The notes under the pieces are model-generated. The model saw only the letters and a program-made list of their open reading frames with translations. It did not search any database and had not been told where the DNA came from. 6,277 nt of DNA from an uncultured Eubacteriales bacterium. Lineage in GTDB: Bacteria; Bacillota; Clostridia; Christensenellales; Aristaeellaceae. Within the stretch, counting starts at the first letter, position 1. Every line of letters starts with the position of its first letter. Below, piece by piece: positions 1-5,825 of the stretch. The stretch spans positions 1 to 6,277 of the forward strand of contig CADBNX010000319.1 in NCBI GenBank assembly GCA_902796115.1, given 5' to 3'. A program made the translations under genes and the position numbers.

Positions 1-112
1 TCTCCGCCTCTTCGGCGGCCCAGTTCCGGAACGCCTCCTTCTGCGCGGCGCTGTTCCGCACCGGAAAACACTCAATGATCCGTGTCAGATAATCCGTTTT
101 CCCGACCGTCAT
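1..112 (-). CDS. 5' end of a gene leaving the window; tentatively M28-type metallopeptidase
   Basis: Only the first 37 codons are present, beginning MTVGKTDYLTRIIECFPVRN and continuing with an Ala/Glu-rich helix that contains a QKEAF segment. The start is well supported: a GGGAGGG ribosome site (minus strand, 123-117) ends 4 nt before the ATG. No catalytic motif is visible because the rest lies outside the window. The pattern of a short helix, an FPVR motif, then QK-x-x-F resembles the N-termini I associate with M28-family zinc peptidases of Clostridia. That is recognition from memory, and the fragment is too short to prove it. The gene follows the ribulokinase by 97 nt on the same strand with no clear terminator between them, so read-through from the sugar operon is possible, although its cellular role may be unrelated. 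Confidence 0.6.
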   Translation of the reverse strand, partial: MTVGKTDYLTRIIECFPVRNSAAQKEAFRNWAAEEAE

Positions 113-209
113 GTTACCCTCCCGGATTTCATCGGTACCATTTTTTTCTTCCAATTGCCAGGCGTATAAACAAATCTTCTTGCTTCCATCACATTGTCAT
201 GAAATGAGT

Positions 210-1817
210 TCATCTCCGGATCAGTTCCGGGTGCTCGCGGCCCAGCAGATCGTGCAGCGCGGCAAAACGGGCGTAGAGCCCTTCATACGCGGCGGCGGCG
301 TCCGCGCGCGGACGGTAGATCAGACCGGTCCCGGACGCCATCGCGCGCACCGCTTCCGCGACGCCCGCGTACGCGCTCACCGCGGCGGCGTATATGGCGC
401 TGCCCTGCGCGGCCCCTTCCGGCGCGGCGCAGATTTCGATCTCCTGATTCAGCACGTCGCTGACGATCTGCATCAGCAGCGCGTTTTTGTTCGCCAGCCC
501 GCCCATCGCCACGATGCGCTTCACGCGCAGGCCGAAGTGCGTGAAATTATCCCGGATCATCCGCATCGAGAAGGCGGCCGCCTCCAGCAGCGCGTGCCAG
601 ATCTCCGCCGGCTCCGTGCGGTGCGTCAGCCCTGCGATGACCCCGGTCAGCGCCCCGTCGCCCAGCACGCAGCGGTTGCCGCCGAACCAGTCCAGCACCG
701 TCAGGCCGCTCTGTCCGGGCTTCATATCCCGCACCGCCGCGTTCAGCGCGGCATATACGCTTTCCCCGTTTTGCTCCGCTTCCCTTCGGACGCGCTCCGG
801 GCAGAAGCGCTGCACGAAGCATTCAAAACCGTCGCCCATCAGCTGATTGGCCTCGTAGGACCAGAGCCCGGGAAGGATTCCGTCCCGGGTCCAGCCGGCG
901 ATGCCCGTGGGCAGCGCCTCGTGGTCCTCCTGCAGGATGTGGCAGGCGGAGGTTCCGAAGATGGAGAGCATGTCCCCCGGGCTTGTCAGCCCCGCGGTCA
1001 GAACGCCGATATGCGCGTCCGTCATCGCGGCCGCCACCGGGGTGCCCTCGCACAGTCCGAGCCGCGCCGCGGCGTCTTTTGTCAGCACGCCCGCCTTTTC
1101 GCCCACGCGCACCACACGTCCGCGCAGCGGCCCGGCGAGCACATCATCCCATTCCGGTGACACCGCGCGGAAAAACGCGCGGTCCGGATATCCGTCCAGG
1201 TAAAAATTCTTGAACGCGGCCAGGTTCTCGCTGCGCACCTTTTCGCCGCACATCAGGCTGACCAGCCAGTCCCCGGCCTCCATATAGTACGCCGTGGCTT
1301 CGTACACCCGCGGCGCGTGCTCCATCGTTTCCAGCATCTTGGGCAGCAGCCATTCCGCGGATACGCGTCCGCCGGTATTGCGCAGCCACGCCACGTGCCG
1401 CGCTTCGGCGGCCTGCCGCACCCGCTCGCCCTCTTCAAGGGCTGTGGAGCGCCACAGCTTCACATACGCGTCCGGTGAGGACCGGAACGCCTCCATACGG
1501 CACAGCGGCGTCAGATCCTCCGCGAGCGGCAGACAGGTGCAGGAGGTAAAATCGATCCCGATCCCCGCGATCTGAGCGGGGTCGATATCCCGCGTCACCT
1601 GCCGCACCGTGGTCTCAAGCGCTTCCAGATAATCCGCCGGATCCTGCAGCTCCAGCCGCCGCCCGCTTTCCCGCGCGCCTTCCGGAAGCGGAAATACCCC
1701 GTGGGCGTAGGGAAGGCTCGCGCTGCCTTCCACGCCGCCCCCGTCCAGCCGCACCAGTACGGCGCGGGCGCTCAGCGTGCCGAAATCCACCCCGAGCGCG
1801 TAGCGCTTTTCCGTCAT
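210..1817 (-). CDS. araB: AraB-like ribulokinase (FGGY carbohydrate kinase)
   Basis: This is a cytoplasmic ATP-dependent sugar kinase of 535 residues (E. coli AraB has 566). AraB enzymes phosphorylate L-ribulose, and several also accept D-ribulose or pentitols. The N-terminal phosphate-binding loop is DFGTLSARAV (residues 11-20), and GIGIDFTSCTC (85-95) is the second nucleotide-fold strand. TDAH (266-269) carries the presumed catalytic Asp267. GDMLSIFGTSACH (281-293), LWSYEANQ (318-325) and LDWFGGNR (375-382) are strongly AraB-like. GGLANKN (439-445), followed by a DVLN motif (454-457) and an AxGSAIYAA region (about 470-478), is the C-terminal FGGY-type ATP site. The start overlaps the upstream dehydrogenase stop as ATGA, with a GAGG site (1826-1823) 5 nt before the ATG, which indicates translational coupling. 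No AraA isomerase or AraD epimerase is seen here, so the substrate may be a ketopentose or pentitol other than L-ribulose. The araB symbol therefore names the family, not a proven arabinose role. Confidence 0.9.
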   Translation of the reverse strand: MTEKRYALGVDFGTLSARAVLVRLDGGGVEGSASLPYAHGVFPLPEGARESGRRLELQDPADYLEALETTVRQVTRDIDPAQIAGIGIDFTSCTCLPLAEDLTPLCRMEAFRSSPDAYVKLWRSTALEEGERVRQAAEARHVAWLRNTGGRVSAEWLLPKMLETMEHAPRVYEATAYYMEAGDWLVSLMCGEKVRSENLAAFKNFYLDGYPDRAFFRAVSPEWDDVLAGPLRGRVVRVGEKAGVLTKDAAARLGLCEGTPVAAAMTDAHIGVLTAGLTSPGDMLSIFGTSACHILQEDHEALPTGIAGWTRDGILPGLWSYEANQLMGDGFECFVQRFCPERVRREAEQNGESVYAALNAAVRDMKPGQSGLTVLDWFGGNRCVLGDGALTGVIAGLTHRTEPAEIWHALLEAAAFSMRMIRDNFTHFGLRVKRIVAMGGLANKNALLMQIVSDVLNQEIEICAAPEGAAQGSAIYAAAVSAYAGVAEAVRAMASGTGLIYRPRADAAAAYEGLYARFAALHDLLGREHPELIRR

Positions 1818-2854
1818 ACTTTCCTCGTCTCCTCAAATGCCTGCCAGGGAATATCGACCGGCGCGCCGTGATTGATGATATCGTCGATATGCAGCAGGAG
1901 CGGGTAATCCTTTTCGCTCGCTTCCCCGCGCGCGATCTTTTTGCGGATGGCGCGCGCCATGCGGGTCGTAATCACCAGGGATTCCAGCGTCACGCCGTTC
2001 AGCGCCGCCTTCGCGTCCGCGAAGCTCATGCCGCGGCCGAGCAGCGTGCCGATTTTGCGCGTCCTGCCCCCGTATACCGTCACGTACAGGTCGCCCGCGC
2101 CGAAAATGATGTTTTCCTCCGAAACGCCCGTCAGCGTGAAAATGCGGCGCATTTCCTTCACGCCCTGGCCGAACAGCGCGGCCTGGCTGTTGTAGTGCAT
2201 CACGCCTTCCCTGCCCTCGCGCTTCTCGGAAAGCCCCACCGCCAGCGCCACGCCCAGCGCGAACGCGTTCTTCAGCGCCACCGCGGTTTCAAGTCCCGTT
2301 ACGTCGTTGGTGATGGAAATGTGGTAATAGTCCGTCCGCATCGCCTGACGGAATTTCTCAAGCAGGGAAAGATCCTCTCCGCAGAATTCCACCGTGCTCG
2401 GGTCCCGGTCCGCCAGCTCGTACGCGGTGCAGGGGCCTCCGATCGCGTTCAGGCTCAGCTTTTTCCCCTTCAGGCCGCGCCGGTAGTATTCGGGATAGGT
2501 GATCATCTCTCCGTCCTCCAGATCCACCAGGCCTTTCGTGACGGAAAGCACGGGCAGCGTTTCCGGAAGCGCGGGCAATACGTTTTCCAGGAACCAGTCC
2601 ACCCCGAAACTGCTCACGCCGCCGATCACAAAATCGCAGCCCGCGAGCGCCTTTTCCATTTCCCCGAACTGATAAAACTCACAGCCCTCCGGCAGAAAGC
2701 GCTTCAGGTTCAGATGCCACCGGTCCTGCCGCAGCCGGTCGATGATTTCCCGATCCAGCGGCGTCCCCACCAGGCGCACCGTATGCCCGTTGTCCCGCAA
2801 AGGCCAGCTGAGGGCCGAGCCCATCTGTCCCGATCCGATTACCGTAATGATCAT
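1814..2854 (-). CDS. GpsA-type NAD(P)-dependent phosphate-polyol dehydrogenase
   Basis: This is a soluble dehydrogenase of 346 residues, close to the usual length of glycerol-3-phosphate dehydrogenase GpsA. A Rossmann dinucleotide loop, GSGQMG, lies at residues 7-12. The GpsA landmarks follow in order: SVTKGL with Lys107, IGGPCTAYEL (138-147, equivalent to GPSFAKE), the active-site helix ALKNAFALG with Lys195 (193-201), and GAGDLYVT (252-259) followed by Arg and Gly residues equivalent to the GDL...SRN region. The C-terminal part is diverged: ESLVITTRM (291-299) replaces the usual VVEG-type stretch. The enzyme sits between a glycoside hydrolase and a ribulokinase and overlaps the kinase by 4 nt. 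I therefore infer a catabolic dehydrogenase for a phosphorylated pentitol, tetritol or ketose instead of the housekeeping lipid-synthesis GpsA, though the latter is not excluded. An AAGGAG ribosome site (2868-2863) lies 8 nt before the ATG and 20 nt separate the gene from the hydrolase stop. Confidence 0.85.
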   Translation of the reverse strand: MIITVIGSGQMGSALSWPLRDNGHTVRLVGTPLDREIIDRLRQDRWHLNLKRFLPEGCEFYQFGEMEKALAGCDFVIGGVSSFGVDWFLENVLPALPETLPVLSVTKGLVDLEDGEMITYPEYYRRGLKGKKLSLNAIGGPCTAYELADRDPSTVEFCGEDLSLLEKFRQAMRTDYYHISITNDVTGLETAVALKNAFALGVALAVGLSEKREGREGVMHYNSQAALFGQGVKEMRRIFTLTGVSEENIIFGAGDLYVTVYGGRTRKIGTLLGRGMSFADAKAALNGVTLESLVITTRMARAIRKKIARGEASEKDYPLLLHIDDIINHGAPVDIPWQAFEETRKV

Positions 2855-2874
2855 ATGCTTTTCTCCTTCTCAGT

Positions 2875-4911
2875 TTATTTGAGGATCTGTATCATCGAAA
2901 GGATCCGGAAATCCGGCACGTCAAAGGCGCACCGTCCGTTTTCGTATCTGAACGGGATTTCCGTCTTTTTCGGCAGCAGCAGCACTTTTTTCGGCGCGCT
3001 GTCCGTCTGCACCGAAAGCCCGAACGCGGGCACCGCGGGCGATACGGATTCGTTGCACAGCCTGACCGCGTTTACGAGCAGCCCCTCCGCGTCTTCAAAC
3101 AGCGTGATTTCCACGTCCTCCGGGATGCTCCCCGCGACGCGGAAGGAATCGCTTCCCCGCGCGGCGCAGAGCAGGCCGGTGAATACGTCCCGGTATTCCG
3201 CCATCCGCACGCTCTCGATGGGCACGGCGCTCCAGATCACCTTTCCCTTTCCGACCGTGCGCTCCAGGATCATCGGCACATTCGTCGGCCGTCCCGGCGG
3301 GTCGGAATGGATCGCGGCAAAGCGCGTTTCCCCGGGACCCGTATACGGCAGGGTCAGCGTCGCGAGCACCTTCACGTCCCGCGGCGCGTCGAGGATCGGC
3401 GCGCGGCCCTCAAAGGGCATCGGATACGCTTTGTTGAACCACCCGAACACGCCGCCCGCCGCGTCCGTCGGCGCAAGGTAGATCTTGTCCGTCTCCGTCA
3501 GGCCGATGATCCTGCCGCCGGTCAGCGTTTCCGTCAGTTCCCGGCTTCCCGCGCCGCTCACATACAGGACGCCGCCTCCCTCCGCGTAGGCCGTGAGGCG
3601 CGCCGTCTCGCTGCGGTCCATCTCCGTCAGCATCGGCGCGATCAGCATCGGGTACCGCGCCAGATCGCTCTCCCTGCCCGCGACCCCGGTCGGGATGTGC
3701 CGGCGCAGCAGCGCGTCAAAGGCGCCCACGGCGCCGTCCCTGCTGTCACAGGCCGCATCCATCGCCCGAAAGCGGCTGCGCAGGCTGTAAAAGATCCCTG
3801 CGTCCGTCAGCATCCGCCCCCGGAAATAGGGTTCATAGGGTTCCTGAAGGGCAAAGGCCTCCCCGATACGCGCGTAGACCCGCTCGTCCATCGTGCCCAC
3901 GGGATCGATCGCGTCGATCACCAGCGTCGCCCCGTGGTGCGCGGCGGTCAGCGCCACCGCGGTTTTCATCTCATCGGCGGTTTTGGTCAGCGTGTGCATG
4001 CGAAGCGCCGGTTTGCAGCGGGAAAACATGTATTCGAACGGCTGACTGCGCGTGATGCTCTGATAATACTTGCAGGTGAAGGAATGCTCCGTCATGCCGC
4101 CGTACAGATCCCCGCCGCAGTAATCGCCCGCCGCATTCACTTCCTCGCCGCAGCCCTTGTCCGCGCCGCCGTCCACCGCGGAGGCGTAATTGAATTCCAC
4201 GGCCACCTGCGGCGCGCGCTCCTTTACAAACGCGGCGACGGCCTGCGTCCATTCTCCCATCCAGGCGTATTTTCTTTCCAGCAGCCGGATATATTCCGCG
4301 GAAGACGGCGCCGGGTTTTCCGGGATTTGCCCTCCGCATTCCTTCTCCCAGCGCGCCCGGCAGCGGGGGCAGAAGCAGGTGTGGCTCCAGAACGGCATAT
4401 CGAAAAACAGCGCGTCGCAGGAAAAGAAATCCAGCATTTCCCCGATCTGCGCAAACACGAACTGCCGGTAATCCGGGTTGTTCGGGCAGCAAAGGCCGTA
4501 GCGTCCGTTTCGTTTCGCGGCATGGTCCGCCCCCTCGGCCGCTTCCCCTTTTTCCCGGCGTGATTTTCCGTCCGCCTCCACCATCCGCCAGGAGGGATTC
4601 CGGTCATGCGCCCAGGTGTTGTAATTGAGGCTGTAGTATCCGCACACGCGGATCCCGTTCGCATGGCACAGGTCGACGGTGTCCCGCATCAGGGTTTCCC
4701 GTCCCCGGAGCGCCGCGTGCATCGCGCCCGCCTTCGTAGGGAAATAGCACAGGCCCACATGGGACTGCAGGTACAGCATCGCGTAATTGATATGCGCCTT
4801 CTTCAGATTCCTGACGTATGTTTCCGGAGAAAACCGGGACAGGAATTCCTCATCCCACTCGTCAATATGCATATCGCACAGGTGCCGGCGGTACAGCTCG
4901 GAATACCACAT
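2875..4911 (-). CDS. Glycoside hydrolase-like protein with GH42-type Cys cluster and trimerisation-like domain
   Basis: This is a cytoplasmic protein of 678 residues from the preferred start, with no signal peptide or membrane segment. Residues about 10-340 look like a TIM barrel of the hypothetical glycosyl hydrolase 6 / GH42-like type. CCPNNPDYRQF (141-151) and CFCPRC (179-184) recall the four zinc-binding cysteines of GH42 beta-galactosidases (here Cys142, 179, 181, 184). The GH42 NEYG acid/base motif is missing. In its place stands LFFDMPFW (168-175), whose Asp171 recalls the WFDG nucleophile of GH29 fucosidases; catalytic roles are inference. Residues about 369-460 resemble the beta-galactosidase trimerisation (Rossmann-like) domain, and the end is beta-rich. 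An in-frame ATG at 4944 would add 11 residues, but it lies inside the predicted -10 element and has no ribosome site, whereas AAAGGGGG (4926-4919) lies 7 nt before the ATG at 4911. It is the first gene of the operon, probably releasing the sugar that the downstream genes metabolise. Linkage and substrate are unknown. Confidence 0.8.
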   Translation of the reverse strand: MWYSELYRRHLCDMHIDEWDEEFLSRFSPETYVRNLKKAHINYAMLYLQSHVGLCYFPTKAGAMHAALRGRETLMRDTVDLCHANGIRVCGYYSLNYNTWAHDRNPSWRMVEADGKSRREKGEAAEGADHAAKRNGRYGLCCPNNPDYRQFVFAQIGEMLDFFSCDALFFDMPFWSHTCFCPRCRARWEKECGGQIPENPAPSSAEYIRLLERKYAWMGEWTQAVAAFVKERAPQVAVEFNYASAVDGGADKGCGEEVNAAGDYCGGDLYGGMTEHSFTCKYYQSITRSQPFEYMFSRCKPALRMHTLTKTADEMKTAVALTAAHHGATLVIDAIDPVGTMDERVYARIGEAFALQEPYEPYFRGRMLTDAGIFYSLRSRFRAMDAACDSRDGAVGAFDALLRRHIPTGVAGRESDLARYPMLIAPMLTEMDRSETARLTAYAEGGGVLYVSGAGSRELTETLTGGRIIGLTETDKIYLAPTDAAGGVFGWFNKAYPMPFEGRAPILDAPRDVKVLATLTLPYTGPGETRFAAIHSDPPGRPTNVPMILERTVGKGKVIWSAVPIESVRMAEYRDVFTGLLCAARGSDSFRVAGSIPEDVEITLFEDAEGLLVNAVRLCNESVSPAVPAFGLSVQTDSAPKKVLLLPKKTEIPFRYENGRCAFDVPDFRILSMIQILK

Positions 4912-4918
4912 CGGAAAG

Positions 4919-4926
4919 CCCCCTTT
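4919..4926 (-). promoter_or_regulatory. Ribosome binding site deciding the hydrolase start
   Basis: AAAGGGGG on the minus strand lies 7 nt upstream of the ATG at 4911. No comparable purine-rich site precedes the alternative ATG at 4944. The GGGG core forms the loop of a small potential hairpin, GAAAG-GGGG-CTTTC (minus strand, 4927-4914), so accessibility of the site might be tuned by local structure. Confidence 0.65.
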
Positions 4927-4934
4927 CAAAGGGT

Positions 4935-4943
4935 ATTGTATCA
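4935..4943 (-). promoter_or_regulatory. Predicted extended -10 promoter of the sugar operon
   Basis: The minus strand reads TGATACAAT, which is a TGn extended -10 followed by TACAAT (5 of 6 to TATAAT). Seventeen nt further upstream is TGCATC, only a poor -35, so activity would rely on the extended -10 or an activator. The start point would fall near 4927-4929, giving a leader of roughly 16-18 nt before the ATG at 4911. The dyad CCCTTT-n-AAAGGG (4921-4933) lies directly at the predicted start point and could be a small operator. Confidence 0.45.
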
Positions 4944-5102
4944 TAAAGACGCGCCGTGATGCACCGGATCGCGAAAATTCTTTTTACGCTTCCGTCGGGA
5001 ACAGATCCGCCTGGCAGCTGCGATCCCCCGATGCGTGAACAGGCATGTCAGACAGCCCCTCCATTGACGCACTGCGGCTTTGCAACTTTTCCGCGATTCT
5101 AT

Positions 5103-5672
5103 GTTTTTTTGCATGTTAATGAGAATGAAGTCAGACCGGAAACCATCTTCAAGCGGATCGGGGTGTCGTATGTAGACCGGTACAACGGGAAATATGAACG
5201 AACAGGGCATCTGTTCCGGGACCGGTTCAAAAGCGAGCCGGCAGAAGATGACGCGTATCTTCTGACGGTGACCCGGATATCCGCCGGAATCCTGTCAAGG
5301 CCGGACTGTGCGAAAGGCCGGAAGACTGGGCTTACAGCAGCCTGCAGAAGTACTTTGCGGAGGACGTCCTTCCAGCCGGATGGTAAGGGAGATGATGGAC
5401 GAAGAGCGGTTCATGGAGCGGAACGAGCAGTCGGTCGAAGAAAATGCATGGATATGGAGGATCAGCCGCGAAAACACCTGACGGACAGCCGGGCATGGGA
5501 GCTGATCCGACGGAAAAGCGGATGTGAAAACGCGGCGGAGTTTCAGCGCCCGGAGAGAGATAAACGGGACGCTGCGCTGGACAAAGCATGAAAGGAAGGC
5601 GTATCGATCCGCCAGACGTCCGGGCTGACAGGGTTCCGTATCGCTGTGATACGCAAACTCAGAAACAGCTGA
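5103..5672 (+). pseudogene. Degraded REP-associated (IS200-like) tyrosine transposase, C-terminal part
   Basis: The intact family is a Y1 HUH single-strand transposase of COG1943/PF01797 type. The remnant begins near HVNENEVRPETIFKRIGVSY, holds the tyrosine helix and KYERTGHLFRDRFKSEP, and continues through LLTVTR. The HUH (NHVHLL-like) N-terminal half is absent. Three apparent -1 shifts are needed to read on. One is at 5276/5277, after which YIRRNPVKAGLCERPEDW appears in another frame. The second is near 5382-5384, where TAA ends that frame and VREMMDEERFMERNEQ resumes in the third. The last is near 5443, where CMDMEDQPRKHLTDSRAWEL returns to the first frame. An in-frame TGA at 5589-5591 then precedes the helix-turn-helix-like tail KEGVSIRQTSGLTG, which ends at TGA 5670-5672. 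Four lesions plus the missing front make it non-functional. The long open frame across 4956-5591 is not a real gene: its first 45 or so residues do not resemble the family. Confidence 0.85.
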
Positions 5673-5708
5673 CCGAATTCACAGAGAACCCCTGAGCTTG
5701 TGAGTTTG

Positions 5709-5748
5709 TTGGCGCTAAGTCATATGTTTTCTGAGTTAGCGCCGGAAT
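5709..5748. repeat. Inverted-repeat unit 1 upstream of the ATPase
   Basis: The left arm is TTGGCGCTAA (5709-5718). A 17-nt spacer (5719-5735) follows, then the right arm TTAGCGCCGGAAT (5736-5748). GGCGCTAA and TTAGCGCC are perfect 8-nt complements. The unit has the same length, arms and right flank as unit 2, while the spacer differs, as expected for two half-sites of a dimeric DNA-binding protein. It begins 36 nt after the transposase remnant ends. Confidence 0.85.
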
Positions 5749-5754
5749 CGGCCG

Positions 5755-5783
5755 TTGATTTTGGCGCTAATATCGTGTAAAAT
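5755..5783 (+). promoter_or_regulatory. Predicted sigma70-type promoter of the ATPase gene
   Basis: A -35 box TTGATT (5755-5760, 4 of 6 to TTGACA) is separated by exactly 17 nt from a -10 box TAAAAT (5778-5783, 5 of 6 to TATAAT). The start point should fall around 5790, about 35 nt before the ATG at 5826. The left arm of repeat unit 2 lies inside the 17-nt spacer and its right arm covers the start point, so a protein bound to that dyad would block this promoter. Confidence 0.65.
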
Positions 5784-5800
5784 GGGGTTAGCGCCGGAAT
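5761..5800. repeat. Inverted-repeat unit 2, overlapping the ATPase promoter
   Basis: The left arm is TTGGCGCTAA (5761-5770), the spacer 17 nt (5771-5787), and the right arm TTAGCGCCGGAAT (5788-5800). Arms and right flank are identical to unit 1 and the unit starts exactly 52 bp after it, about five helical turns, which places both dyads on the same DNA face. The four half-sites start at 5711, 5736, 5763 and 5788. This unit is the one that brackets the -10 box. Confidence 0.85.
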
Positions 5801-5809
5801 TATGCAAAC

Positions 5810-5816
5810 AGGGGGG
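5810..5816 (+). promoter_or_regulatory. Ribosome binding site of the ATPase gene
   Basis: AGGGGGG lies 9 nt upstream of the ATG at 5826. This is slightly longer than ideal spacing, but it is the only purine-rich site nearby and it agrees with the conserved MLIGREKE start of the protein. Confidence 0.6.
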
Positions 5817-5825
5817 ACTGAAGAT

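Noticed and set aside
113..209. Possible terminator or new promoter between the ribulokinase and the next gene
   Set aside because: No GC-rich hairpin followed by a T-run is seen on the minus strand, and no -35/-10 pair is convincing. Only the ribosome site is clear.
111..1160. 349-codon open frame on the plus strand
   Set aside because: It is antisense to the ribulokinase, whose family motifs are clear on the minus strand.
1868..3481. 537-codon open frame on the plus strand
   Set aside because: It lies antisense to the dehydrogenase and hydrolase genes. Its His/Arg/Ala-rich sequence has no family motif and is typical of a shadow frame opposite GC-rich codons.
3307..4563. 418-codon open frame on the plus strand
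   Set aside because: It is antisense to the hydrolase, is low-complexity Arg/Ala/His-rich, and has no domain or ribosome site.
4956..5591. 211-codon open frame as one intact gene
   Set aside because: Only its central and C-terminal stretches are transposase-like. The middle part (about 5277-5443) is out of frame, and the first 45 or so residues come from unrelated upstream DNA.
5654..5708. 8-nt inverted repeat CAAACTCA / TGAGTTTG
   Set aside because: The arms are 39 nt apart with no T-run or family pattern, so it is probably chance and not a terminator.
5709..5800. CRISPR-like array
   Set aside because: There are only two units, each an inverted repeat with a 17-nt internal spacer, and no cas gene is present. 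The geometry fits an operator better.
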